The notes: generated by a model from the sequence alone, not told the origin. 64,000 bases of DNA from Bordetella genomosp. 1 (GCF_002261335.1 NZ_NEVL01000003.1:1612001-1676000), one strand, 5' to 3'. Shown: positions 39,519 to 48,205, counted from the stretch's first letter. Numbers and translations are program-made.

Positions 39519-39844
39519 GCGCTCAATACTCCCTGCCCGAGGCGCCGGGCCAACTGGTAGGACGCGCGTGCCGGATTGCCCGCCCCGAACTTGGTGCGGC
39601 AGTGTACTCCGGGCGCGACGCGAAGATCGCTAAAAAAAAGGGGAGACATCCTCGCCGTGCCGATGCCCGGCGGGACGTCTTTGATTGTCGCATGACCCGC
39701 CCCCCGCCCCCAAACCGGGCGCCCACGAAAACGCCCGCCGAAAGGCGGGCGTCGAGGACGGCACCGGTGCCCTGCGCGGCGCATGCCCCGCAGCGGGGGC
39801 ACGCCACCGGAGAACGGCGGCAGGCGGGGCGAGGCGCGCCCAGC
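39519..39844. other. Intergenic region upstream of dadA, with terminator
   Basis: 326 bases between the reductase gene stop and dadA, both leftward. It holds the terminator at 39727-39752 and presumably the dadA promoter. The GC-rich frames here have no recognisable protein similarity. Confidence 0.5.
39727..39752 (-). terminator. Intrinsic terminator of the panD-reductase unit
   Basis: On the minus strand CGCCCGCC-TTTC-GGCGGGCG is followed by TTTTC. It lies about 95 bases after the reductase stop codon. Confidence 0.88.
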
Positions 39845-40885
39845 TCAGCCCTTGGCCAGGTCGGCCTCGGAGGTGAACGCGTCGGCGTAGAACTCCTCGG
39901 CCGGCAGGCCGCACTGGGCGCTGAACTGGCGGCGCGCGGCGTCGACCATCGGGGGCGCGCCACAGGCATAGACCTGATAGGCGGCCATGTCGGGCAGGTC
40001 GGCCATCACGGCCTCGTGGACGAAGCCGGTACGGCCGGTCCAGCCATCCTCTTCGAGGGCGTTGGAGATCACGGGCACGAAGCGGAAATCCGGCAGCGTG
40101 TCGGCCCACGATTGCGCCAGCGCGCTCATGTAGAGATCGGCCGGGCGGCGACCGCCCCAGTACAGCGTGACCGGGCGGCGGATTTCCTTGTGGATCATGT
40201 GCTCGACGATGGCTTTGACCGGTGCGAAACCGGTGCCGCTGGCGAGCAGGATGATGGGCTTGTCGGAGTCTTCGCGCAGGAAGAACGAACCGAACGGGCC
40301 TTCGAGGCGCAGGATCTCGCGCTCTTTCATCTGGGTGGCGCCGGCGCCGAACACGTGGTCGGTGAACAGGCCGCCGGGCATGTGGCGGATGTGCAGCTCG
40401 AGCGGGCTGCCCGTGTGCGGCGCGCCGGCCATGGAATAGCTGCGGCGCTTGTTGTCCTTGAGGATGATCTCGACGTACTGGCCGGCGTAGTAGCGGAACT
40501 GCTCCGAGGCGGGCAGCTGCAGCTTGAGCACGGTGACGTCGTTGCCGATGCGCTCGAGCGTCTGCACACGCGAGGGCATCTTGCGGATCTGGATGTCGGA
40601 GGCCAGGCGCACCTCGGTGGACTCGACCACCAGGTCGGTCTGGGGCTTGGCCTGACAGAACAGCGTGTAGCCGGCGGCGAGCTCCTCGGGCGACAGGATC
40701 TGCGCCGGGTAGGTGCCGGCGTCGACCTCGCCGGACACCACCTTGCCCTTGCAGGTGGAGCAGGCGCCGGTGCGGCAGCTGTACGGCAGCACGATGCCGG
40801 CGGCGAGCGCCGCGTCGAGGACGGTCTGGCCGGACTCGACCTTGAACTGGTGCTGGCTGGGTTGGATGGTGACCGAGAAGCTCAT
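39845..40885 (-). CDS. Ferredoxin-type NAD(P)H oxidoreductase (AscD / glucoseen-reductase-like)
   Basis: 346 residues. An N-terminal plant-type [2Fe-2S] domain has C37, C42, C45 and C77 (SCRTGACSTCKGKV ... LFCQAKP). FAD-binding motif RRSYSMAG follows near residue 150, and the NAD(P)-binding region contains ILLASGTGFAPVKAI and YACGAPPMVDAA. This layout is annotated as CDP-6-deoxy-3,4-glucoseen reductase, but in Burkholderiales such proteins serve various oxygenases or unknown partners. No sugar-nucleotide genes are nearby. It lies 52 bases after panD. Confidence 0.88.
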   Translation of the reverse strand: MSFSVTIQPSQHQFKVESGQTVLDAALAAGIVLPYSCRTGACSTCKGKVVSGEVDAGTYPAQILSPEELAAGYTLFCQAKPQTDLVVESTEVRLASDIQIRKMPSRVQTLERIGNDVTVLKLQLPASEQFRYYAGQYVEIILKDNKRRSYSMAGAPHTGSPLELHIRHMPGGLFTDHVFGAGATQMKEREILRLEGPFGSFFLREDSDKPIILLASGTGFAPVKAIVEHMIHKEIRRPVTLYWGGRRPADLYMSALAQSWADTLPDFRFVPVISNALEEDGWTGRTGFVHEAVMADLPDMAAYQVYACGAPPMVDAARRQFSAQCGLPAEEFYADAFTSEADLAKG

Positions 40886-40937
40886 GATGTTACGGATAGG
40901 GAGGCGCGGGGCGCGCGCTGCGCCCCGCCGGCCCGGA

Positions 40938-41306
40938 TCACTCCGGGAACTTGCGGATTTCCTTGACGCGATTGTCGTCGGTGACCAGCACGACCTGCGG
41001 CTTGTGACGCGCCGAATCCTCTTCGGACATCGGGCCGTAGGTGCAGATGATCAGCAGGTCGCCGACCTGCGCCTTGCGTGCGGCCGCGCCGTTGAGCGAG
41101 ATCGCGCCGCTGCCGCGAGCGGCCTTGATGATGTAGGTGTCGAAGCGCTCGCCATTGGTGACGTTGTAGAGTTCGATGCGTTCGAACTCGCGCATGCCGG
41201 CGGCGTCGAGCAGGTCTTCGTCGATACCGCACGAACCTTCGTAGTGCAGATCAGCTTCGGTGACCGTGACGCGGTGCAGCTTCGCCCGCAGCATAATGCG
41301 TTGCAT
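40938..41306 (-). CDS. panD: Aspartate 1-decarboxylase
   Basis: Makes beta-alanine for pantothenate and CoA. 122 residues from the ATG at 41306 (MQRIMLRAKLHRVTVTEADL). The pyruvoyl-forming self-cleavage site is intact as G24-S25 in HYEGSCGID. The frame stays open far upstream, but that part reads through the 14-bp repeats of the sugE leader and is not coding. It is divergent from sugE. Confidence 0.96.
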   Translation of the reverse strand: MQRIMLRAKLHRVTVTEADLHYEGSCGIDEDLLDAAGMREFERIELYNVTNGERFDTYIIKAARGSGAISLNGAAARKAQVGDLLIICTYGPMSEEDSARHKPQVVLVTDDNRVKEIRKFPE

Positions 41307-41411
41307 ATGAATCAAATTCCTGGGTTTGCGGGCCGGAACCGCAAGATGGCCCGGGCGGCGGACGCGGAACGCGCCGCCACGCGCGCCCATGAGGCAGGGG
41401 GACACCCGGCT

Positions 41412-41440
41412 TTGTCCCCGGCAGACCGATATTCTATAAT
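41412..41440 (+). promoter_or_regulatory. Sigma70 promoter of sugE
   Basis: TTGTCC (41412-41417), a 17-base spacer, and a perfect TATAAT (41435-41440). The expected start of transcription near 41447 is two bases before the first riboswitch hairpin. Confidence 0.8.
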
Positions 41441-41448
41441 CTTTGGCT

Positions 41449-41664
41449 CCGGGACGACCCGGTAGTGACTTTGACGCCGGGCCAGGCATCGGGTGGCAAG
41501 CACGGAGTGGCAGGCACCGAGTGGCAGGCACTGCGTGGCAACCACGGAGTGGCAACCACGGAGTGCCAACCACGGAGTGGGAACCACTGAGTGCCAACTA
41601 AGACGTGCCAACCACCAAGGCCCGCCCCCAGCGTCATCGCGCCCATCATCCCGGGGACGGCCCC
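41449..41664 (+). ncRNA. Guanidine-II (mini-ykkC)-type riboswitch with separated hairpins
   Basis: Hairpin 1 is CCGGG-ACGA-CCCGG (41449-41462). Hairpin 2 is GGGG-ACGG-CCCC (41653-41664). Two GC stems with ACGR tetraloops in front of sugE are the defining features of mini-ykkC RNAs, which bind guanidinium and control Gdx/SugE exporters. The ribosome-binding site of sugE follows hairpin 2 by about 40 bases. In known examples the hairpins are close together; here 190 bases separate them, mostly a tandem repeat. Whether the split form still senses guanidine is unknown. Confidence 0.78.
41481..41620 (+). repeat. 14-bp tandem repeat (ten units) in the sugE leader
   Basis: Ten consecutive 14-base units with consensus GGCAACCACGGAGT. 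Units 4 and 5 (41537-41564) are identical, and the outer units diverge by two to seven bases, suggesting expansion from the centre. The repeat is transcribed and lies wholly between the two riboswitch hairpins. 14 is not a multiple of three, and the array is not translated in any sense frame of a gene. Confidence 0.92.
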
Positions 41665-41717
41665 TCTCTCAGGCAGTTCGCATCGGAGCGGCTGCCGCGT
41701 CTACAGGAGCTGTTTCC

Positions 41718-42035
41718 ATGACCTGGGTCATCCTCGTTCTCGCCGGCCTCTTCGAAGTCGTCTGGGCCATCGGCCTCAAATACACCCACGGCTTCACCCG
41801 CCTCATGCCCTCGGTCGTCACCGTTGCCGGCATGATCGTGAGCTTCTGGCTGCTCGCCACCGCCATGAAAACCCTGCCGCTCGGCACCGCCTACGCCGTG
41901 TGGGTGGGCATCGGCACGCTCGGGGCCTTCATCGCCGGCATCGTCTTGTTTGGCGAGTCGGCCAGCCCGATGCGCATCGCCAGCGTGATGCTGATCGTGG
42001 CCGGCCTGGTCGGCCTGAAGCTCGCCACCCCCTGA
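41718..42035 (+). CDS. sugE: Guanidinium exporter SugE/Gdx (small multidrug resistance family)
   Basis: 105 residues with four membrane helices. The start is the ATG at 41718 after CAGGAG. The signature [14 protein letters not shown] and [16 protein letters not shown], with conserved Glu13 ([17 protein letters not shown]), match the SugE/Gdx branch, which exports guanidinium with proton exchange. The leader carries mini-ykkC-type hairpins, which supports this function over a general quaternary-ammonium pump. It is monocistronic. Confidence 0.95.
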   Translation: MTWVILVLAGLFEVVWAIGLKYTHGFTRLMPSVVTVAGMIVSFWLLATAMKTLPLGTAYAVWVGIGTLGAFIAGIVLFGESASPMRIASVMLIVAGLVGLKLATP

Positions 42036-42064
42036 GGCCGTCGGCGCTCAGGCGCCGGCCTGCT

Positions 42065-42940
42065 TCAGAAATCCAGTTCGATCTCGGCCGGGTCGCCCAC
42101 GCGCAGCGTGGCGCCGGCCGGCGCCGCCACGATGGCGTTCTGGCCGAACACGACCCCGATCTCGAGATTGCGATAGCCGGCCAGCGTGCGACCGGGTTCG
42201 GCATGCATTTCGGCCGTGCGCTGGTCGATGTCGGGGATCGAGCAGCGCGTGCAGGGCTTGACGAAGGCCAGCGTCACCTCGCCCAGCCGCAGCACGGCGG
42301 TCTGGTCTTCCTCGAAGGCGGGCCAGTCGTCGCTCTCGACCACGATGTTGGGCCGGAAACGGTCCATCGGCACCGGTGCCACGCCACGCGCGGCCAGTCG
42401 CTGGTTCAAGTCGTCGAGCGAGGCCTGGTTGGCCACCAGCAGCGGAAAGCCATCGGCGAATCCGAAGAAATGGTCGCCATCGAAGGCGTCGGCCAGGTCG
42501 GGATGGCGCTCGCGCCAGCCGTCGACCCACTCGGGCTTGGCCGGACGGCGCGCGTCGGCGTCGACCTTGAGCAGCCGGCACGGCGTGCCCAGGAAGGTGC
42601 TGAGCCAGTCGGCCGCCGCCGGGGTGTCCTGGCGGGCGGCGACGGTGTCGCGCCAGACGCCCACCTGCTCCACCGTGTCCGACAGGCCGCTCTCGTCGAG
42701 CGCCACCCGCAGCGGCGCCTGGCCCGGCGCGCTCAGCGTGAGCGCGGACGCGTCGAGCGCGGTGCCGATCAGGGCCATGCGCGGCCATTGGCGCTGCGTC
42801 ATGAACTGCCCCTCGGCCGACACGATCATCCAGCGCCGATCATGGCGCAGCCCGGCGCGATCGACCGGCGCGGCGGCCAGGTCGATACCGGCACAGGATT
42901 TGACGGGGTAGATGTGCAGACTGCGGATCCGGGCGGACAT
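42065..42940 (-). CDS. MOSC-domain protein (YcbX-like, molybdenum cofactor-dependent)
   Basis: 291 residues. An N-terminal MOSC_N beta-barrel (IRSLHIYPVKSCAGIDLAAA) precedes the MOSC domain (RFRPNIVVES, FVKPCTRCSIPDIDQRTAEM). The conserved cysteine in KPCTRC probably holds the molybdenum. Relatives such as YcbX and mARC reduce N-hydroxylated compounds. The reductase partner would be a separate protein; unlike E. coli YcbX, this one has no C-terminal ferredoxin domain. The ferredoxin-type reductase at 39845-40885 is a possible, untested partner. Confidence 0.88.
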   Translation of the reverse strand: MSARIRSLHIYPVKSCAGIDLAAAPVDRAGLRHDRRWMIVSAEGQFMTQRQWPRMALIGTALDASALTLSAPGQAPLRVALDESGLSDTVEQVGVWRDTVAARQDTPAAADWLSTFLGTPCRLLKVDADARRPAKPEWVDGWRERHPDLADAFDGDHFFGFADGFPLLVANQASLDDLNQRLAARGVAPVPMDRFRPNIVVESDDWPAFEEDQTAVLRLGEVTLAFVKPCTRCSIPDIDQRTAEMHAEPGRTLAGYRNLEIGVVFGQNAIVAAPAGATLRVGDPAEIELDF

Positions 42941-43046
42941 GGCGGCAGGAAAGGGTCACATGGAAGCGCGTCAGCATAGCAGCCTCGAGACCGCCGTCTT
43001 AGAGCCAGCCCTGCCCCTCCTCACGGAGCCACGCCGGGACCGGACG

Positions 43047-43074
43047 AAAAAAACCCCGGAGGATCACCCCGGGG
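43047..43074 (-). terminator. Intrinsic terminator of the ectoine operon
   Basis: On the minus strand CCCCGG...CCGGGG stem with an 8-10-base loop, followed by seven T residues, about 40 bases after the ectD stop. Confidence 0.85.
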
Positions 43075-43114
43075 AATGGGTCTGCCACGGCGGATCGCCG
43101 CGAGCATTGGGAGG

Positions 43115-44038
43115 TCAGCCGACCAGCTTGAGCGTGTCCAGCGGGGTCACCGCCTTGAACGCCTTGCGCGTGGCGATGTGCTCGGGACGCGGATCCAGGC
43201 CGTACTTCGGCGGATTCAGCGTGTTCTCCATGCTGTTGTAGACCATGAAGACGTTCGAGCGCGGCCACGGCGAGATGTTGCTGTTCGAGCCGTGCATGGT
43301 GTTGCAATCGAAGAAGATCACGGACCCGGCCTTGGCCATCATGGTCTTGATCCCGCCCTGCTCGGCGAGCAGCTGCAGGCTGACCTGGTCGGGCACGCCG
43401 TATTCCTGCTTCTTCAGCGACTGCTTGTAGTGGTCGCGCGGGGTTTCGCCCACGCACGAGATGAACTGGCGGTGCGAACCGGGCACCAGCATGAGCGGGC
43501 CGTTGGTCTCGTTGTTGTCCGAGAGCAGCACCGAGCAACTGAGCGCGCGCATCGACGGCATGCCGTCTTCCACGTGCCAGGTTTCAAAGTCGGAGTGCCA
43601 ATAGAACTCCTTGCCGTGAAAGCCGGGCTTCATGTTGGCGCGCGACTGGTGCAGGTAGACCTCGGAACCCAGGATCTGGCGGGCCACGTTGGCCACGCGC
43701 GGATCGCGCGACAGACGCGCCAGGATCGGGCTGAGCACGTGCACCATGAAGATCGACCGCACCACATTGGTGTTGCGCTCGGTGATGGCCTCTTCGCGGC
43801 GGATGATCGCCGGGTCGCGCGTCATGCGCTCGACTTCGCCGAGCAGGTGCGCGACTTCGTCGGCGGAAAACACGTCTTCGAGCAGCAGGAAACCATCGCG
43901 CTCATACGACTGGACCTGGTCGGTGCTCAGCGCGTCGGCATACATTCCGTCGCCGTAGACCACCGGGTCCTGGCGCGCAATGATGGCGGAACCGCGATCC
44001 GTACGCGAGGCGTACGGATCCTTCGCAGGTGAAATCAT
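43115..44038 (-). CDS. ectD: Ectoine 5-hydroxylase
   Basis: Non-heme iron, 2-oxoglutarate-dependent dioxygenase making 5-hydroxyectoine. 307 residues. The EctD signature FYWHSDFETWHVEDGMP is complete. The iron triad is H148, D150 and H249 (TMHGSNSN). Last gene of ectR-A-B-C-D, 24 bases after ectC, and followed by a terminator. The organism can thus make both ectoine and hydroxyectoine. Confidence 0.98.
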   Translation of the reverse strand: MISPAKDPYASRTDRGSAIIARQDPVVYGDGMYADALSTDQVQSYERDGFLLLEDVFSADEVAHLLGEVERMTRDPAIIRREEAITERNTNVVRSIFMVHVLSPILARLSRDPRVANVARQILGSEVYLHQSRANMKPGFHGKEFYWHSDFETWHVEDGMPSMRALSCSVLLSDNNETNGPLMLVPGSHRQFISCVGETPRDHYKQSLKKQEYGVPDQVSLQLLAEQGGIKTMMAKAGSVIFFDCNTMHGSNSNISPWPRSNVFMVYNSMENTLNPPKYGLDPRPEHIATRKAFKAVTPLDTLKLVG

Positions 44039-44062
44039 AAGACTCTCCTATTCGTGAGTACC

Positions 44063-44467
44063 TCAGGCGGCGACCTTGGCGTCGGCGGGCAGCGCGTACA
44101 CGCCGTCGGCGTCGTGCACTTCCTGGCCGGTCAGGGGCGGATTGAAGACGCAGATCACCCGCAGCGGCTCCTTGCCGCCACACAGCCAGTGCTCGTCGTT
44201 TTCGTTCAGGGCGTAGACCACGCCCGGGCCCAGGTCGTACTTCTTGCCATCGGCAATGGTTTCGATCGAACCGTCGCCCTCGATGCACCAGACGGCCTCG
44301 AGGTGGTTCTTGTAGTGGATGTGCGTGCGCGTGCCGGGGAAGATCGTGGTTTCATGGAACGAGAAACCCATGTTGTCCTTCTTCAGCAGCACGCGGCGGC
44401 TGACCCAGGTATCGGTACGCACCTCGTCCTTGGTGCCAATCACATCTTTCACATTACGCACGATCAT
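44063..44467 (-). CDS. ectC: L-ectoine synthase
   Basis: Cupin-fold enzyme closing N-gamma-acetyl-diaminobutyrate to ectoine. 134 residues, normal length. Typical stretches: FHETTIFPGTRTHIHYKNHL and CIEGDGSIETIADGKKYDL. Start overlaps the ectB stop by four bases, so it is translationally coupled. Confidence 0.98.
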   Translation of the reverse strand: MIVRNVKDVIGTKDEVRTDTWVSRRVLLKKDNMGFSFHETTIFPGTRTHIHYKNHLEAVWCIEGDGSIETIADGKKYDLGPGVVYALNENDEHWLCGGKEPLRVICVFNPPLTGQEVHDADGVYALPADAKVAA

Positions 44468-45771
44468 CGACGCTTACCTCCAAATTTGAGTACACGGGCG
44501 GACTTCTCGTCTTCGCCCAGGGCATCGGCCACGCTGGCCTCGATCACGTCCAGGCCACGGGTCAACAGTTCATCCTCGATCGTCAGCGCGGGCAGCAGCT
44601 TGAGCACTTCGTCGTGCGCGCCCGAGGTTTCGATCACCACGCCACGCTCGAACGCCTTGTGCGCGATGCGGTTGGCCAGGCCATGGTCCGTCGTCGCCAC
44701 CAGGCCCTGGATCAGGCCGCGGCCGCGCACGGCCAGCCCGGCATTCGGGTAGCTGTGGGCGAGGTTTTCGAGCCAGTCGCGCACCAGGCGCTCCTTGCGC
44801 TGCACCTCGGTCGAGAACGCGTCGCTGGCCCAGTAGGTGTCCAGCGCCTGCGCCGCCGTGACGAACGCGAGGTTGTTGCCGCGGAAAGTGCCGCTGTGGG
44901 CGCCCGGCTTCCAGATGTCGAGTTCGGGCTTCATCAGCACGAGCGACATGGGCAGGCCGAAGCCCGAGAGCGACTTCGACAGCGTGATGATGTCGGGGCG
45001 GATGCCGGCCGACTCGAAGCTGAAGAAGCTGCCGGTGCGTCCGCAGCCCACTTGGATGTCGTCCACGATCAGCAGCATGTCGTGGCGACGGCAGAGCTTC
45101 TCGAGCTCCTTGAGCCAGCGCAGGGTGGCCACGTTCACGCCGCCCTCGCCCTGCACGGTCTCGACGATCACGCCGGCCGGCTTGTCCAGGCCGCTGCTCG
45201 GGTCATCGAGCATGCGCTCCAGGAAGGCGATGGTGTCGACGTCGGGGCCGAAGTAACCGTCGTACGGCATGAAGGTCGTGTTGCCCAGCGCGTAGCCGGC
45301 GGCATCGCGGAACTTCATGTTCGCGGTGGCGGACAGCGAGCCGCCGCTCACGCCGTGGAAGCCGTGGGTGAACGAGATGATGTTGGAGCGGCCCTTGACC
45401 TGACGGGCGATCTTGAGTGCGGCTTCGACCGCGTTGGTTCCGGTGGGACCGGTGAACTGCAGGGTGTATTGCCAGTTGCGCGGCTTGAGCAGCACGCGGT
45501 CGACCGTCTCGAGGAAGCGCTTCTTGGCGCTGGTGGCCATGTCCAGGCCGTGCACCACGCCGTCGGACTCGAGGTATTCGAGCAGCTTTTCCTTGAAGAC
45601 CGGGTTGTTGTGGCCGTAGTTCAAGGTACCGGCGCCGCTGAAGAAATCGATGTACTCGGTGCCTTCCTCGTCGATCAGCAGAGACCCGCGGGCCTGGCTG
45701 AATATCACTGGAAACGACCGAATGTAGCCCCTGACTTCCGACTCCATCCGGTCAAAAATTTTCAAATCCAT
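44464..45771 (-). CDS. ectB: Diaminobutyrate--2-oxoglutarate transaminase
   Basis: First enzyme of ectoine synthesis: aspartate semialdehyde plus glutamate to 2,4-diaminobutyrate. 435 residues. Class III PLP aminotransferase with the PLP lysine at K266 (TLSKSLSGFGLP) and the Asp of DDIQVGCGRTG. GGGAGG precedes the ATG at 45771. Separated from ectA by 114 bases containing a terminator-like hairpin. An aspartokinase gene (ask_ect) is not in the cluster. Confidence 0.97.
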   Translation of the reverse strand: MDLKIFDRMESEVRGYIRSFPVIFSQARGSLLIDEEGTEYIDFFSGAGTLNYGHNNPVFKEKLLEYLESDGVVHGLDMATSAKKRFLETVDRVLLKPRNWQYTLQFTGPTGTNAVEAALKIARQVKGRSNIISFTHGFHGVSGGSLSATANMKFRDAAGYALGNTTFMPYDGYFGPDVDTIAFLERMLDDPSSGLDKPAGVIVETVQGEGGVNVATLRWLKELEKLCRRHDMLLIVDDIQVGCGRTGSFFSFESAGIRPDIITLSKSLSGFGLPMSLVLMKPELDIWKPGAHSGTFRGNNLAFVTAAQALDTYWASDAFSTEVQRKERLVRDWLENLAHSYPNAGLAVRGRGLIQGLVATTDHGLANRIAHKAFERGVVIETSGAHDEVLKLLPALTIEDELLTRGLDVIEASVADALGEDEKSARVLKFGGKRR

Positions 45772-45861
45772 GTGATCCTCCCATTATCAAATTTACGGAC
45801 GACAAAGCCCCGCCGGGTGCGTTGAGCGCGCCCGGAAACTGGACTGCAGTCGGCGGTACTG

Positions 45862-45880
45862 AAAAGGCCGCTTACGGCCG
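45862..45880 (-). terminator. Terminator-like hairpin between ectA and ectB
   Basis: On the minus strand GGCCG-TAAG-CGGCC followed by TTTTC, six bases after the ectA stop. The stem is only 5 bp, so it is probably a partial terminator or attenuator within the operon. Confidence 0.5.
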
Positions 45881-45885
45881 CCGCA

Positions 45886-46452
45886 TCAATACGGCGGGTC
45901 GAACGGGCCTATCTTCAACAACATCTCGTCATCGTGATCCGCGCCGCCGAAATGCTGCCGATCGAAATACGGCTGCTCGGAGACGTGGGCGCCGAGTTCG
46001 CCGGCCAGGCCGGTGAAGGTGCGGCGCGAAGCCTGGTTGTCAGGCCCCACCGTGGTTTCAAGATGGCGAACCCGCTGCAACGCGTCGCGCGACAGCAGTT
46101 CGTTGAGCATGGCGCGGGCCAGACGCTGGCCCCGCGCACGGGAATGCACGGCCACCTGCCAGACGAAGAGCGTGTCGGGCTGGTTCGGCGGAATGTAGGC
46201 GGAGATGAACCCGTCGATATCGCCACCCAGGCTTTCGGCGACCACGCAGGTCTCGCTGTGGTGTTCGCACAGCAGCAGGTAGGCATAGAGGGAATTGACA
46301 TCCAGCGGCGGGCATTCGGACACCAGCCGGTGGATCGCGGCGCCGTCGGCCAGGCGGGCTGGCCGGAAGATGTGCCGCGGAAGGCGGGCCGGCGCGGGGC
46401 GCGCGGCCGAATTCGGTAGGGAAGAAGTGTTGTTCAGTTCAATGTTTCTCAT
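45886..46452 (-). CDS. ectA: L-2,4-diaminobutyrate N-acetyltransferase
   Basis: GNAT acetyltransferase of ectoine synthesis. 188 residues. The acetyl-CoA motif is seen as [20 protein letters not shown], and the family start [20 protein letters not shown] is present. Start codon overlaps the ectR stop (ATGA). Here ectA follows the regulator directly and is separated from ectB by a weak hairpin. Confidence 0.97.
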   Translation of the reverse strand: MRNIELNNTSSLPNSAARPAPARLPRHIFRPARLADGAAIHRLVSECPPLDVNSLYAYLLLCEHHSETCVVAESLGGDIDGFISAYIPPNQPDTLFVWQVAVHSRARGQRLARAMLNELLSRDALQRVRHLETTVGPDNQASRRTFTGLAGELGAHVSEQPYFDRQHFGGADHDDEMLLKIGPFDPPY

Positions 46453-46991
46453 ACGACCAATCCCGATTCTGGCGGTGCGCCACCCGTGGGCACGTCGAGA
46501 ATGGGCGAAGAGGGGTCATGCACTTCAGCGGCATGTCCTTCCTGTTCCATCAGGTCGACGATCCGCTCGAGCGAGAGCGTGATCGTGGCCTGCTCGAGCT
46601 CGGGCAGCGCGTTGAGCGCGTCAGCCAGATGCTTCTGCAACGGCGACGGCGCGTCGGATGCCAGCGCGCGGCCGGCATCGGTGGCGGTAACGAACACGAT
46701 CCGGCGGTCTTCGCGGCCGCGTTCGCGGCGGATCAAACCCTTGTCTTCCAGGCGGTCGAGAATGCCCACGACCGTGCTGGGGCTGACATGGATCTCGCGG
46801 CTGATCGCCGTGGCCGTGAGCGGGCCCAGCGCGATCACCGTGCGCAGGCACATCAGCTGGGGCGCGGTGATGTGACTCACCGCAGCCAGCTGGCGCGAGT
46901 GCAATGCGATCGATCGCGTGATGCGGCGCAGGGCCCGAAGGATGCGCAGATCGTATTGCTGCGAAGGTTCCGTCGTTTTGACGTTGTTCAT
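46449..46991 (-). CDS. ectR: MarR-family regulator of ectoine synthesis
   Basis: 180 residues from the ATG at 46991; the frame before it overlaps the promoter and is rejected. Winged helix-turn-helix: [20 protein letters not shown] and [20 protein letters not shown]. First gene of the ect operon, as EctR is in several methylotrophs and betaproteobacteria, where it represses ect at low salt. The promoter at 47029-47057 lies just upstream, so autoregulation is likely. Confidence 0.92.
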   Translation of the reverse strand: MNNVKTTEPSQQYDLRILRALRRITRSIALHSRQLAAVSHITAPQLMCLRTVIALGPLTATAISREIHVSPSTVVGILDRLEDKGLIRRERGREDRRIVFVTATDAGRALASDAPSPLQKHLADALNALPELEQATITLSLERIVDLMEQEGHAAEVHDPSSPILDVPTGGAPPESGLVV

Positions 46992-47028
46992 GAGTGAAAA
47001 GAGTTCAACAAAATTGATTTCTACACAA

Positions 47029-47057
47029 ATGATATGCGGACCAACCGAATGAGTCAA
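47029..47057 (-). promoter_or_regulatory. Sigma70 promoter of the ectoine operon
   Basis: Minus strand: TTGACT (47052-47057), 17-base spacer, TATCAT (47029-47034), 37 bases upstream of ectR. Strong match to consensus in an AT-rich stretch. Confidence 0.8.
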
Positions 47058-47091
47058 ACCTAAATTGCAAGCACGATGTAATTAAATGAAG

Positions 47092-47116
47092 GTGAATTTG
47101 CAGAAGATGAATTCAC
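47092..47116. promoter_or_regulatory. Inverted repeat in the ectR-rpiR intergenic region
   Basis: GTGAATT - 11 bases - AATTCAC, perfect 7-bp arms, about 35 bases upstream of the ect -35 box and 125 bases upstream of the RpiR-type gene. It could be an operator for either divergent unit. The region 46992-47240 is AT-rich, unlike its surroundings. Confidence 0.45.
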
Positions 47117-47240
47117 TTGCCATTTCTCCTCTAGGGCGCCCGATTAAATAGGGACGGCTTATTGGGGCATACCCTGGCATAAAAACAGATGTTTTATTTG
47201 CTACTGCAGACATATCATTTGTTTTTTATCGGACACCTTC

Positions 47241-48185
47241 ATGCCGGATACGCCCCTCCCCGCCGACCTGGTGCGCACGCTCCAGGCCCGTCTCGAAAGC
47301 CTGCCGCCCGAGCTGCAGCGGGCCGCCCATTGGGTGGTGGCCCACCCCGCCGAAGTGGGGTTGTGGTCGATGCGGCGCCAGGCGCAGGCGGTGGGCGTGG
47401 CGCCGGCCACGATGCTGCGGCTGGCGCGCGCCACCGGCCACGACAGCTACGAGGACTTCCGCCGGCCGTTCCAGCTGGCCCTGGCCGCCCCGCGCGAGGC
47501 GGGGCTGCGCGAGCGCGCAGCCGCCTTGCAGGCCGCCGACGGCGCGGCCGATCCGCAGGGGCAGCGCGGGCACGACGTGCTGACCCAGACCCAGACGCAG
47601 GCGCTCAATTCGGTGTGCGCGCTGAACACGCCCGCCGAGTTCGATGCCGCCGCCGGCACCCTGCTGGCCGCGCGCCAGGTCGGGTTCCTGGGCACGCGCT
47701 CGGCCTTCGGCATTGCCTTTCAGATGCGCTACGCCTACCAGCTGGTGCGCCGTAACAGCGTGCTCATCGACGGCCTGGGCGGCGCGCCGGCCGAGCAGAC
47801 CGACAATCTCCAGCGCGGCGACGCGCTGGTGGTGATCTCGCAGGCCCCCTACCCCACCGTCACCGTGGAACTGGCGCGCCAGGCGGCGCAGCGTGGCGTC
47901 GACATCGTCGCCCTCACCGACGATCCGCTGTCGCCGCTGGCCGTCGACGCGCGCCACACCCTGCGCTTCGCCCCGCCCGATCGTGACGGCGTGCGCGAGC
48001 GCCCGGTGGTGGCGGGTCCCGGCTCCTTTTTCCACACCACGGCGGGCCTGCTGGCCCTGGCCGAACACCTGGTGGCGCGCGTCACCGCACGCGGCGGCGA
48101 CGCCGTGCTGACCCGCCTGACCGAAGTCGAAAACCGCCTGCGCGCCGATGGCGTGTACTGGACCGGCCCGCGCCGCGCCCCCTGA
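47241..48185 (+). CDS. RpiR/MurR-family transcriptional regulator
   Basis: 314 residues. The N-terminal HTH_6 domain is at about 1-85 ([40 protein letters not shown]). A C-terminal SIS domain follows at about 125-265 ([40 protein letters not shown]). The SIS domain normally senses a phosphosugar; several RpiR proteins in Burkholderiales instead control amino-acid genes. It starts a unit with an aminotransferase (20-base gap) and a TRAP transporter and lies divergent from the ectoine operon. Confidence 0.93.
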   Translation: MPDTPLPADLVRTLQARLESLPPELQRAAHWVVAHPAEVGLWSMRRQAQAVGVAPATMLRLARATGHDSYEDFRRPFQLALAAPREAGLRERAAALQAADGAADPQGQRGHDVLTQTQTQALNSVCALNTPAEFDAAAGTLLAARQVGFLGTRSAFGIAFQMRYAYQLVRRNSVLIDGLGGAPAEQTDNLQRGDALVVISQAPYPTVTVELARQAAQRGVDIVALTDDPLSPLAVDARHTLRFAPPDRDGVRERPVVAGPGSFFHTTAGLLALAEHLVARVTARGGDAVLTRLTEVENRLRADGVYWTGPRRAP

Positions 48186-48205
48186 CCTCTTACCTCGACA
48201 CCGCC

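Noticed and set aside
41481-41620. Resemblance of the 14-bp repeat to shufflon sfx sites (GTGCCAA...TGG)
   Set aside because: Only partial match, strictly tandem and direct, and over 13 kb from pilV.
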